A stretch of DNA of 52,039 nt from Pelargonium nanum (GCA_036897485.1 JAYMTF010000116.1:1-52039), one strand, 5' to 3'. Shown: positions 41,847 to 52,039, counted from the stretch's first letter. Notes: generated from the letters alone by a model not told the origin. Translations and numbers: made by a program.

Positions 41847-43400
41847 ATTAATGTTCTTATCAAGCTGAAATCCTAAATCCTTTAAATAATAATGAAAAGG
41901 CGCTCTGATAACTGAAAGGAACAAAAAATCTGTCACATTCTCACATAAATTCATCCACGGTGAAGAAAAAGATACAATGATCATCATACAAATTGATATT
42001 TACACTCATTTTGGGACAGAGGGAGTAGTCTTTATTACATTTTATTTTTCAATCACATAGAGACACCAAGTTATCTTATTCCAATCCTACCAAGGCCCAT
42101 ATAATAAGGAGACAATTATTTATTTCACTAAAGAAACAAAAGTACATCCAAAGTGCAAACTTGGAGTAAACCCATATATGTGACCAGAAAACACAGATAA
42201 CACATAACTCTGCCTTCATTAATGTCCCGGAAAATGGAATGGGAAAAGCATAAGACACTACATCCAAAACCTGAAAGGAAAGTTTTCTACATATTACCAA
42301 TTACTTCAAGAGCTTTAATTAGTGAAAATCTGAACTCTTTATTGCATACCGTTTTAGAGAATCATATATATAGAAACAACTCAAACAAGAGATGTGCATA
42401 AATAAGAGGAACATTTGGTTTCAAGGAGTAACATAAGCATGAAAAAGCTAAACCCATTGATAATATGAGGTCTCATCAGATCAGGAGAATTGGGTGTAGG
42501 ATCAATGGAGCTGAGCTATGCATCAAAAACAGGCTTTCACTGAATTTTCCACAGAGAAAAACAGAAAACAAACACCATGTTACGTGTTTGGTCTCGGAGA
42601 AGCAAAAATCAAAGGGGTAATGTTTACTTTACTAGGCTCAGTTGAGCTGATTTGTTCATGTACATATTTTCAATAGGAAACAACCAGAAAATCAACCCCA
42701 CGTTGTGTGTTTGGTCTTGGAGAAGCTAAAACCAAAGGAATAGGGTTTAATTTACTAAGTTTAATTGAGCCGAGTTGTGCATAAACACACACACACACAC
42801 ATTTCATTTCCTGAAATTTTCAACAGAAAATCAACCCCATGTTATGTGCTTGGTCTCGAAGAAGCTAATATCAAAAGAATTGGGTTTACTTTACTAAAGC
42901 TCAATTGAGCCGAGTTGAGCACAAATACACACACACACACACATATATGCATTATTTTCTTTTCCTGAATTTTTCAACAGAAACAACCAGAAAATCTACA
43001 CCATGTTGTGTGTTTGGTCTCGAAGAAGCTAAAATCAAAAGAATTGTAGGGTTCACTGTACTCGGCTCAATACAGCTGAGCTGAGCATTAAAAACACTTT
43101 CTTTTACTGAATTTTCAACCCAAACAACCAGAAAAATGAAGTGAAAATAACACTAGTAGAAATAAAAAAGTCTTTTTCCGCAAATTTCAAAATTCAAAAA
43201 AAGTAAATGGTGATCGATACGCAACGATAAACACTTGATGAAAACAAAATCAACAAAAAAAAAACAAAAAGTTGCGTAGATTCTGAAATCAACCCAAAAA
43301 AAACACAATTACCTTGTAGATTAAGATCGTGGCGTGAATTGGAAGGAAGCGAAGAAAATTGGTGGACGAATCGAAACCCTAGAATAGGAAATTGATTGAA
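41847..43400 (-). other. Thioredoxin leader exon and ~1.5-kb leader intron
   Basis: A leader exon probably occupies about 43317-43400 (minus), ending AATCTACAAG|GTAATTG. The intron then runs down to just above the start codon at 41846. CT-rich and AAACCCTAG motifs occur in the exon. The intron contains a five-unit tandem repeat (42480-43140) with CA microsatellites. 41847-42480 holds no recognised gene. Confidence 0.55.
42480..43140 (-). repeat. Five-unit tandem repeat (~130 bp) in the thioredoxin leader intron
   Basis: Each unit has 'ccatgttgtgtgtttggtctcgaagaagctaaaatcaaaagaattgggtttactttactaagctcaattgagccgagttgagcat' followed by 'cctgaattttcaacagaaacaaccagaaaatc'. Units start near 42485, 42580, 42705, 42835 and 43000. 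Two carry a (CA)n tract (42787-42802 and 42928-42944). Similarity is high enough to read by eye. Confidence 0.88.
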
Positions 43401-44824
43401 CAGTAATGCAATTACGTATCGTTTCCGGAAGAATAAAGCTTGACCTAATTTTTTGCCTGTTTGTGTTCATTTTTTTCTATTTTCTTTAATAATTAAAGAG
43501 AAAAGAGAAAGAAAGCAGATTATTGTACGAAAGGACGAACATTTTTTTGAAAAAGAAAAATAATATTATGCTGTGGCCCAGCCCATAACAACAAAACAAA
43601 TGGGCTACGATTATTGAATTCCAAGGCCCAAACTGACATGGCCCATTTAACAGGTAGTATCATGGAAGGTGATAGTTTCCATTTAAAAGCCCACTACATC
43701 CACATTTTTCCTGTCTAAACCATGGAGTTCTTGAGCGGATCCGTAAATTCGCAGTTGACACCTTTAAGTCGTTTTACGACACTCAAACTAATCTCCATTA
43801 GAGAATAAGTCACAGTTAAAGTTCATTCATCTTTCCAGGGGTTCTTTTGTTGAGCCATTTCTATATTTCATGGGGTACACCTGGAATGTAAACAATCCAT
43901 TATAATGGTATGGGTATTCTAGTCAAACTGGAAGATTAACGGGGTTTCAATCGTGGATATACATCTTTAAGTCGTTTTATGACATCCAGGCTAATTCTCG
44001 TTCGAGGGTAAGTCACAATTAAAACTCATCGCTCTCTTCAAGGATGTGCTGAACGGAGATCAAACGCAAATGCTCTTCCCACTCCCGTAACTTGTATAGT
44101 CAACTGCGCCACTATATATATATATTTGAAATCAATTGAGGGTAAGCTAGGATTAAGAGGCTTTGTCTCTTTTCTGAACACTATTGATTACTTGTATATA
44201 TATGTGTTTAAGCTGTCGCTTATCAAAAAAAAATTTCAGATTTTTCTCGACTAAAGTTCGAATCTAATCTGAAAGAGGTTCGGATCAGTTTAGATTGTCA
44301 TCAGCTATTGGTAATAGCAGTAGAAAATGCCAAGAATTTATGACTTAAAAAATCAATTAACCGTTAGAAACACATTAAAAAGGACAAAAACCTTCCAACT
44401 GACGAAGGCTTTGCCAAAAGTTTCCGTTTTTTTCCCTTCGAAGCCCTAACCATCAAATTAAATTCAGAAACACACTCTTTTTTCCCCATCGATTTCGATC
44501 TGAATCTTCTTAACATTCGCGTCTGAATCCAAATCCATCTCATTTCTGCTCTGATTTGATCTATTCTTCTTCTTTTTGTTTTGTTCATTACTGTTTTCGA
44601 TTTCAATAAAACAGTTCTGTAGATTCTGAACTCAACACGAGCTATCCCGACTCCCGAGTGATCAATTTGTGACATTTAGGTAAGGGTTTCAAGAATTAGT
44701 CTTCATTTCTCAATCCCGAGCTCGAGTGGTTTATTCGATTATTCGAATTTCATTGCGTATTTGGGTCGAATTGCAGATATAAAATTTTGGATCTGATTAG
44801 GGTTTTTGAGCTTCAGAGCCCAAC
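43401..44824. other. Divergent intergenic region with inverted SINE relics
   Basis: This region separates the thioredoxin gene (-) and the coiled-coil gene (+). 43720-44120 holds minus-strand SINE sequence. 44390-44680 is a leader-like stretch of the plus gene, with a likely leader splice around TTAG|GTAAGG (44680) and TTGCAG (44777). Confidence 0.5.
43720..44120 (-). mobile_element. Minus-strand tRNA-derived SINE sequences, two segments
   Basis: On the minus strand 44120-43940 reads TAGTGGCGCAGTTGAC (A-box-like), GGGAGTGGGAAGAGCATTTG, GCGTTTGATCTCC (B-box-like), then 'gactta...cgacttaaaga'. A second segment, 43860-43720, repeats the body from 'gaatgaactttaactgtgactta' and ends CTCAAGAACTCCATGGTTTA. 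That is the same 3' end as the SINE at 23945-24134 (CTCAAGAACTCCATGGTTTAACC). It is therefore the same family, possibly two nested or dimeric copies. Confidence 0.7.
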
Positions 44825-47800
44825 ATGGGGAAGAAGAAGCACAAGAAGCAGAACAAGACACAAGAATCACCGGCCCTCGGCGGCGGCGGCAATGCTTCTT
44901 CTTCTCATTCGTCTTTGGATCTGAATGTATTGACCAATGGGCAGGATCATCTTCCTCAGGAAGCTACTGTGCAGAACAATGTTTCTGAGCAAAATCAGGA
45001 TCTGGGTCTGCAAGCTCATCATCAGCTCAATGACACACAACATGCAAGTTTGCTCCTTTTTTGCTTGTTTGTTTATTAGAATCATCTCATTGGCAAATTT
45101 CTTAGCTTAAAACCATTCAATGTTGGATTGTCTTTGTGTTTTTGTTCCAATACTATAAGTTAGGATTAATGTTACTAATGGTGCACTTGAGTTTTGACCT
45201 GATATCCAATTTGGTGCATTAAAAAAAACTAATTTAGTACTTGAACTTTTGAAATAGTTCCTAATTGGGTTCATGCCAGAGTCCGTTGAAAGTTAAATGT
45301 ACTAAATTGACTTTTTGTTTACCAAGTTGAGATCATTTCAAGGTCCTGTGTACCATTAGTGTAATAACACCTTTTTTATTTGTTTTGTTTGTAACACAAG
45401 TTTGCTCCTTTATTTGTTCTGTTTCAACTTATGTTTATGAATGGTTTCGCGCCCTGCCATTGACTGCTCTCCTAATGACTTCCACGGAGTGTAGAATTTT
45501 TGTATTTAGTCGCTTTCAAAATTTCTAGGTTACTAGCTAAAACATACTAGAGAGAAGAAATGATCTCAAATGACCTACTATGTTCTGCTGAATATTGTTT
45601 GTGCTTTTGGACTAAAATAAGAAAGTTGGTCAATTATCCCTTTCTGTTTAATTAGATATTGTCTTTGACGGGTTCTCGCAATGAATAAGTAATTGTAGGA
45701 AAAGAGTCTTGATATAATTTGAAAATGCATGGAGAAAACAAGTCTGAGGTGGCTTGTATTTTTTAGTGTGCCTAATTTAAAAACTAAATTCCATAGGCCT
45801 CTAGTATGCTCTGCATGGTTAATAAACCTGTGATCACCCTTCAAGTTGAAGCCGGAGTAAATCACGTAGTCAACCTGATCAAAGTACCATTGTAAGGCCT
45901 TTACTTGTAGTTTATATGACCATCTTTAGATCACGTTTATTAACCCCCATTATGATTTGTATTATCCAATTCTGAAATTCATTTGTTTCATTATTGCTTT
46001 TGGTGCACTTTCTCTGACTACTTATTTTTGACATTACAGTCTGTTATTTCTGAAGAAGAGAAATCGCAGTGGCTGGAAAGAGAGGTCAGGCTAGCTATCA
46101 TGAATATGCACTCACACATTTATTGTTTTTCCAATAATGTTTCAGCTTCAGCGTTTTTGGGATTTGGTAATTGTTGTGAATTGATTTGAGTTTTTTTTTC
46201 TTTTTTTCCAGGCTAACTTAAAAGAAATAATCAAACAATTGCATATTGAAAAATATTCACACATAGAAAGAGAGGTAACACAAGTCATTTTACATGATTT
46301 TGTGCATTTATTTTTAACTATGATTGTGAACTTATAAATAACTACTTTTCTAGGCTAACTTAGAAGAGTCGACCAAACAATTGCAAAATGAAATTTGTTC
46401 ACACAAACAGAAAGAGGTAATTTAAATTTTATTTATCTAATCGGTAAAGTAGATATTTTCTCATGCACTCCTTTTCACCTTTTATATCGCAGTTGTATAC
46501 ATGTCTTCTGTGTTTACAGGCTGGTTTATCTAAATCAATGATTTACAGGCTAAGCTAGAGATGAATCTTGTAGAATTACAAAGTGAAAAGGAATCTTGGA
46601 TTGAGAAGGAGGTAATTCAGTTCTATTGTCTGTAATTTTTTATGACTAGAACTGTAGATAGATAATTTACAGTTTACCACCAATATTGCAAATAAATATG
46701 TTCAGAATTGTCTTCAATTCTATTGTTTTTTAAAGGAGAAAATCCATCTCCATATATCTCGAACGGATTTTGACTGGATGAAGGAGTAGAATGTTTCCCA
46801 TTGATTATTTTTCCTTGAAGCACCAACTAATGGAAACTAGGAAAACGTTGTCCGGAAGTTACTTTCTGTGAAACAATGAAGCCTTAGCTATAGTTGGTCT
46901 TGGCAGTGTTTCTGTGTCCAATTGTAGTATTTATGTTTTATCTAGATTTTTTGGAGGTATGTAATTTAATGCTACATTACATGCAGGCTGGTATGAAGGA
47001 GAGGATCAATAACTTACTGGATGGAAAGGCATCTCTTGGTTTGAAAGTGGTAATTTTTTTGTATAGTGGTGTCTCTGGTCGACTCGGTTAATAGACCTCG
47101 TAATGAAAATTCCTTCACCCTTTACTTTAGGGCTGACAATTAGGGTCATGACCTATGACTTTACTCGAACACAACATGAATTTTAGTGGGTTTGGGTTCA
47201 GCTTAGTCGTGTTCGTGTTTTGACTACCAACCCATTTAGTTAATCACGTCAGGTCGGGTGTGAAGTTTTGAGCCCATTTATTTAAATGTGTTGAGCATGT
47301 TGTGTTTGTGTAATGTAACTTAACCCGTTTAATGATTGGTTCGTGTCCGTGTTGATCCATTTTATAGAATACCAAAATTGTCAACACGATACGAATTGAC
47401 AATCTAAATTTCCTTGATTGATAATATGCATTTTATTTTGGCCGTTATTTTATGTATCCATACGTGTTCATTAAAATTGTTTCCAACAACGGCTTGTACA
47501 GTTGAACTAACACGCCTAATGTTCCACAGATAAAGTTGGAGGAAAATATCAAACACCTAGAGGGAGAAAAAGAATCCTGGATTCATAAGGAGGTAAACGT
47601 GTCATTTTGTTAGATTTTTGGAATGGCTTTTGCAATGTTTAAAATGATATTATTGACTTGTTCAAAGTAGTTTGGCTTGCAATCCTTCAAATCTTACTAT
47701 CTTGTTCCAATTAATCAAATCCAAATGTGCTATAAGCAATTTTATTAGGATATGTTTTTGGCTTTTTGCTTAATCATGTGTGTGCTTGTTTGATATTTAG

Positions 47801-49989
47801 TGGTCTCTAGACACTATTGTAGCTCTTGTTTTGTGGTCTATTGGGTTTCTTTGCATCACTACTTCTGGCAGATTGGGCTTTTTAGTGTGTTTGTTTTATT
47901 TTTTTGTATTATTTTACTATTCATTCACTTCTCTTTTATAATCTAATTTTCTGAGGTTAAATTTGATTGGCATAGATAATAAGCACAGTTTTCATGTTGA
48001 TCTTCATTGTTTTACAGAACTCAACCAAAGAAACAATTGCTAGCCTGAATGATGATGTCACTAGACTACAGGCTCAGGTACATTGCTCTATGATCTTCGT
48101 TATGTTTGTTGCAGAGATGTCTACAGTGTTTCTTGACATGGCTGTTTTGCATGAGCATGGGCTGTTTAACAAGTATGTTATTAGTTCGATTCTCTTAGTG
48201 AAACTTGCTGCTACCAGTTGTCAGGCATGTAACGGAGATTTTCTAAAATCCATCAACCTATGGTTTCTCAAATACGACAAACTTGTGTAAGAAGTTTGAA
48301 GTTATGTTGGTATCCTTGTATAAACAAAGTTTACGACTAGAATAGCTTTCAACAACAATATGGGGTTAAGGATATTGCTTGCATTTCGGATTTCGGGTCG
48401 GGTTGAAAATACCTAACCCCCACCCGATATGCTTAGGTCCGGGCCATAGTAAAGGTGTGAATTGAGTGCGGGTTGACTGACCTGATCCATTCCAAACCCA
48501 AGCCCAAAATTGATCAGGTCCATTTGAGTTGATCCAAACCTGCAAAAATATGGGTTTGTGTCAAATTGTCAGCTCTAGTTAAGACTATTTGGTTTATCTG
48601 ATGGCCCTGAAAAGTGGAATTTTAATTGGCCCGATTATGTTTCTAAAAGGTTGCAGCTAGACCAATTAATGACTTAACCATGTAAATTTTCCAGTGTAGA
48701 GGAATTCAAGAAGGTCGAGTATGATAATGCATTTTCAGATCTCTTTTAGTGTACTCCTTTCCTTTTTTATTCATTTAATATAATCCTTTTGTCCCTTAAG
48801 TAAAAAATTAAATCTCAATGTTGCTTTTGCATCACATGCTCTCTTGTTGGGTCATGGACTGCAAAACCGTGCATTTGTTCTGATGTGGAAATTAAAAACA
48901 AAGCCTGGCAGGTGGTGGAGTTGGAAGAATCCAAGAAGAATCTCTCACAAGAAAACCGACAACTGCTGGAAAATATATCTAATATGCGATCACAGATTCA
49001 GAACCTTGAGAGGAGCACTACATCTGCTCGCTCATCCAACGAGGTTTGCTTCTCGCACTCTTTATTCGGCCTTTTTCGCAATTAGGGTTTGTCATAACAC
49101 TGCCGCTTTATCTTTCTCCAAACTGCCATAGTTGAGATGAATCACAGTATGGGCATTATATCTATCAGTCTTTGTTGGCAGAAACTATGTCGAGAGGAGA
49201 CAAATTTAAATTTTTTGTTTATGATGTAGACTTCTGAACACGAAGACCTGAACTCTCAACTGGAAGGAGCACGTGCATTGGTAGCTAAGTTGATTTCAGA
49301 AAATGCCGAACTTGTTGAGAAGGTACTACCTCTCTTTGTAGTTTCCTCGTGATAACTCATATGCTGGTTTTATGTATCCATTCGATGCAAGTAATACAAA
49401 GACTGTTTTTTCGAAGTTTGGTCTGAACTTTGAACTGATTGGATTCTGGCTTTGTTAGACGATCACAAATGCACATCTCCTGATCCGAGTTTTATGTTGC
49501 TTACGTTTCTCTCAGGTGAACGATTTGTATGCTGAACTTGACCGACAAAAAGCAACAGTTGCTCTTTCTTCAGCCACTGGAAGTGATTCGAACGTTGAAA
49601 CTACTGAAACGATGACAGTTTCTGAGCCCGCTTTTATATCCAGCTATGATTACATGCCCGTGTCAGGCGAGAAGCTTGAGACCCTAGAAACTATTCTGAT
49701 GAAAGATGAAGGAACTGGTATTGATAATGCAGACGATCAACAAGATCCTACAGTTCCTAACTCTCCAAAAGCTGATGAATCTGGAGAAATCAAACAAGTT
49801 CCATTGGATGATAACAAAGTTGTTGAACCCGTGTTGCAAGATGCCGCGAAGAGTAGCGAAAATGAAGAAGCACTGCCACTTTCAGATGCCCCGCTGATCG
49901 GTGCTCCTTTCCGGTTAATATCTTTCGTTGCTAGGTATGTTAGTGGCGCGGATTTGGTCCAGAAGAGCTCTCCAAACCCTAGCAACTAA
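44825..49989 (+). CDS. Plant coiled-coil protein with 21-residue exon modules (445 aa, eleven exons)
   Basis: I do not recognise a named family. Exons: 44825-45043, 46040-46084, 46212-46274, 46354-46416, 46549-46611, 46987-47049, 47530-47592, 48018-48077, 48912-49043, 49230-49322 and 49516-49989. Every join is phase 0. Residues 1-73 start with a basic MGKKKHKKQNK (possible nuclear or nucleolar signal), then a Ser/Gly/Gln-rich stretch. About 74-285 is predicted coiled coil: WLERE, ANLKEIIKQLHIEKYSHIERE-like blocks, LEENIKHLEGEKESW, ELEESKKNLSQENRQLLENI, LEGARALVAKLI. The tail is acidic, then ends with a conserved-looking hydrophobic segment (LIGAPFRLISFVARYVSGAD). Exon 1 appears to use a GC donor (CAT|GCAAGT). 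The 63-nt exons resemble each other and probably arose by duplication. A scaffold or tethering role is inference only. A small exon could have been missed in the longer introns. Confidence 0.8.
45165..45375. mobile_element. Possible MITE in intron 1 of the coiled-coil gene
   Basis: The left end TTACTAATGGTGCACTTGAG and right end CTGTGTACCATTAGTGTAA are inverted complements with a few mismatches, about 200 bp apart. The intron-start phrase 'caagtttgctcctttttt' (45046) recurs beyond it at about 45398, so the insertion or a local duplication split that region. No coding capacity is present. Confidence 0.5.
47131..47405. mobile_element. hAT-like element ('gtgttcgtgttg' family) in the coiled-coil gene
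   Basis: It starts TAGGGCTGACAATTAGGGTCATGACC and ends AATTGACAATCTA. The inside has 'gtcgtgttcgtgttttgac' and 'taatcacgtcaggtcggg', collinear with the HCC2-intron copy at 20690. The TAGGG start is typical of hAT termini. No clear target duplication is seen. Confidence 0.65.
48370..48583. mobile_element. hAT-like MITE in intron 8 of the coiled-coil gene
   Basis: The right end CAAATTGTCAGCTCTA is intact. The left end is degraded near 'atttcgggtcgggttgaaaatacctaaccc'. The inside matches the copies at 41092 and 50049 ('gtgcgggttgactgacctgatcc', 'caaacccaagcccaaaattgatcaggtcc'). Confidence 0.6.
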
Positions 49990-51508
49990 CCGTTTTATTT
50001 CTGTTTCTCATTCCATGTTCGTGTATGAGGGATGATTTAGTTTCGAAATAGAGTTGACAATTTGGGTTTGGGAACAGTTTTTTGGGGATTGGGTTGAAAA
50101 GACCCAACTCAATCCCGACCCGCAAAAGATACAGGTCCTCGCGGGTTTTGCATAGAACATATGCGGGTTTCCTCAACTCAATCCACAATTTGTCAATGTC
50201 AAACCCAACCCAAAAATGTGAGTTGGATTTTGGGTGCCCGTGAGTTCATATCTAATTTGTCAGCTCTATTTCGAAGTTGATAACAATACGTAGAGATCCA
50301 AAAAGATGTTGATTTAGCTGAGTTCTTACATGTGGTAATTTTGTACTAATTGTTAACATTTTTGTGATGCAATGTTGCCAATTGCTATGGTATAGAACCA
50401 TTTATATGATAACATTTCTTGATTGAAACTATTCGTCAAAGAGAACGTAGAGTCTTAACCAAACTTTCAGTGGTTGAGACTCGAGTCAAAATACGAGCAA
50501 CAAAATGGGTTCAGGTCGGCACATATTCGTCAAAACGAGTATGGCTATTAGTTTTTGATGTGGCATTTTCTCGTTTGTTTAGATAAGTTTCAGCGCATAA
50601 AAGTCTGGTTGAGATTATTTTTTCTCTTCATCGATTCTGTGCGCTACATGCCTACATGCTAGACCGGTCTAGTTATTTAACAAACCAAACTTAAATAAAG
50701 CCAACGAAAATCTTATTTGACTCATCGATTGAACTATTACCAACTAATTTAATTAGATCGAGCTGAATTTTCATCTTAATCCAAATAAAACTTAGTTTGA
50801 TCTAAATACGAATTAGTTTGAGCATTCTCTACAAAAGATCTAGACACTCATTTACAAACGTAAAAAAAACTTTAATAACATATTTATAAAATTGAAAACA
50901 TCGTCACAGCAGTTCCAAGCTCTTCTTCAAAAGTTGCCGAGAAAGATACCTGAAATTGAAGGAGTCGCGTTATAATTAATTTACAACTATACCCGTAAAA
51001 GTAACACTTATTTCTCATTTTTGATTCTCGTTCCTCCTTGAAAATGTTCAAAAGCTAAAGGTAGAATTAAGGAATTACCTCGCAAAGCCTCTAAAGAGAA
51101 AACGAAGGACCTTCAAAAACACGGAAAAGAGCTGCAAAGCTCTGAAGATCTTGCCCCGACGACAAACAGTACGTCGCAAATACTAGGACAGAACCTTCAA
51201 AAATTAGAGAAACAATAATAAGTACAACCATCATTAGGGAACCCGAGAACACAGATCAATATCAAGCATTTTGATTTTTGACAATATTTGACAAAACAAA
51301 CTTACAGTAATTTCAAAGGAACATAGAACTGACCTCCTCAAGTACTTCATTGAAAAGCCAATCTTTACAAAATATTGTTATCTTAGGGATTTGGACATTT
51401 GGCTTCACTAACAGCAATCTCGGGTATCTAGTTCAACTCCTCCGCTCCTCGTCTCCAGGAAGATACCCAAGTCTTGTTTCTCAATCTCGGTCCCTCAGAA
51501 CACCAGGC
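49990..51508. other. Intergenic DNA between convergent genes
   Basis: It contains a full hAT-like MITE (50041-50276) and a decayed stretch at 50640-50830 with 'aaccaaacttaaataaagcc' phrases. 50880-51500 lies beyond the PPR stop and has no recognised gene. Confidence 0.5.
50041..50276. mobile_element. hAT-like MITE, best-preserved copy, with target duplication
   Basis: The element is 50049-50268 (220 bp). It begins TAGAGTTGACAATTTGGG and ends AATTTGTCAGCTCTA, inverted complements over about 15 bases. It is flanked by TTTCGAAA (50041-50048) and TTTCGAAG (50269-50276), an 8-bp duplication with one change. Eight-base duplications and TAG-type ends indicate the hAT superfamily. It is non-autonomous. 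Confidence 0.8.
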
Positions 51509-52039
51509 TTACAGCTCCAAAGCTTCCAACTTTCTCAGCAGACTATTCACGCCAACATCTTTCTTCATTGTATGAAGCTTTTCTATTACTGTATCATAAG
51601 TAACTGCGTCGGGCTTGCAATTTACCTCTTCCTTTTCCTTCATATCCATTAGGAATTCAGCAGCAACATCAACTTTTCCCATTTTGCAATACTCATATAT
51701 CAATGTAGTATAATTAATTATGTTAGGCTTGACACTTCCCTCTTCCATCATCCTCACCATCTCAACAGCAGAGTCAAAGCTACCCGCTTTGCAGAGTGTG
51801 TGTATCATTATATTACAAGTAACTACGTCAGGTTTCAAACCTCTCTCATCCATCTTCCTCAACAACACAACAGCATCATCACTATTACCTGCTTTGCAAA
51901 ATCCATCAATCAATGTAGAATAAGTAACTTCATTAGGTTTCAAACCATTCTCTTCCATCTTCCTAAGCAACTCATAAGCACCGTCAATGTCACCCAATTT
52001 GCAAAGCCCATTTATCAATGTGCTATAAGTAACTTCATT
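51509..52039 (-). CDS. P-type pentatricopeptide repeat protein, C-terminal part (cut by window edge)
   Basis: The frame enters from the right edge (first complete codon at 52039) and stops at 51509-51511, giving 176 residues. It consists of 35-residue PPR motifs: VTYSTLINGLCKLGDIDGAY, VTYSTLIDGFCKAGNSDDAV, VTCNIMIHTLCKAGSFDSAV, INYTTLIYEYCKMGKVDVAA and a weaker last unit (VTYDTVIEKLHTM). P-type PPR proteins bind single-stranded RNA in mitochondria or chloroplasts, one base per repeat, and act in RNA stability, splicing or editing support. No E/DYW extension is present, and the protein ends soon after the last repeat, as P-type proteins do. The repeats nearest the end are very similar to each other, typical of the Rf-like clade. 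The start and targeting peptide lie outside the window. Confidence 0.92.
   Translation of the reverse strand, partial: NEVTYSTLINGLCKLGDIDGAYELLRKMEENGLKPNEVTYSTLIDGFCKAGNSDDAVVLLRKMDERGLKPDVVTCNIMIHTLCKAGSFDSAVEMVRMMEEGSVKPNIINYTTLIYEYCKMGKVDVAAEFLMDMKEKEEVNCKPDAVTYDTVIEKLHTMKKDVGVNSLLRKLEALEL

Noticed and set aside
44364..44675. 103-codon minus frame opposite the coiled-coil gene leader
   Set aside because: It lies over a pyrimidine-rich plus-strand leader whose complement is Lys/Arg-rich by composition.

Overview
The window is nuclear DNA of a flowering plant, most likely a eudicot. It is AT-rich (especially introns and intergenic DNA), the genes are split by GT-AG introns, and the proteins are plant-specific families: a FERONIA-type receptor kinase, a P-type PPR protein, a DUF599 membrane protein, an NB-LRR-type LRR tail and a membrane-anchored thioredoxin h. 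I cannot name the species. A rosid would fit, but that is a guess. Only eukaryotic features are present; there are no operons and no CRISPR.

Layout. 0-8.7 kb is mostly debris: a cluster of perfect palindromes at the left edge, a broken vacuolar-sorting-receptor exon (-), an LRR-tail pseudogene (-) with an inverted copy of itself (+) forming a ~450-bp-arm hairpin, a small His/Cys-rich gene (-), and a long degenerate tandem array upstream of it. 8.8-9.8 kb holds a two-exon DUF599 gene (+). 11.7-17.9 kb (-) is a complete seven-exon P4-ATPase flippase (ALA1 type, 1167 aa). 20.3-24.4 kb (-) is a seven-exon SCO-like HCC2 gene (272 aa). 25.9-29.3 kb (+) is a two-exon TFIIS (399 aa). 32.6-35.1 kb (+) is an S6 kinase (six coding exons, 482 aa) with an upstream leader exon and intron. 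36.3-39.0 kb (+) is an intron-free FERONIA-like kinase (892 aa). 40.1-41.8 kb (-) is a four-exon thioredoxin h9-like gene (136 aa). 44.8-50.0 kb (+) is an eleven-exon coiled-coil gene (445 aa). At the right edge (51.5 kb to the end, -) is the C-terminal part of a PPR protein. I assembled the exon models by hand; splice phases agree throughout each one.

The genes do not form one pathway. They include membrane lipid asymmetry (ALA1), mitochondrial cytochrome-oxidase assembly or redox (HCC2), Pol II elongation (TFIIS), TOR signalling (S6K), cell-wall and RALF signalling (FER), redox control (Trx h) and organelle RNA processing (PPR). S6K and FER are adjacent on the same strand, about 1.2 kb apart; both feed growth control, but I would not infer co-regulation from that alone.

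Three signals stand out beyond the gene list. (1) The LRR inverted repeat could fold into a long double-stranded RNA aimed at related resistance genes. (2) In the coiled-coil gene, five consecutive exons are each exactly 63 nt, in phase 0, and encode exactly three heptads. (3) Long first or leader introns of several unrelated genes (VSR relic, His-rich gene, HCC2, TFIIS, S6K, Trx h9) each carry their own unrelated internal tandem repeat. Short hAT-like elements with shared ends (core TAGAG-Y-TGACAATTTGG), rich in GGGTT/AACCC or in GTGTTCGTGTTG-type motifs, recur about fourteen times in introns and intergenic DNA.
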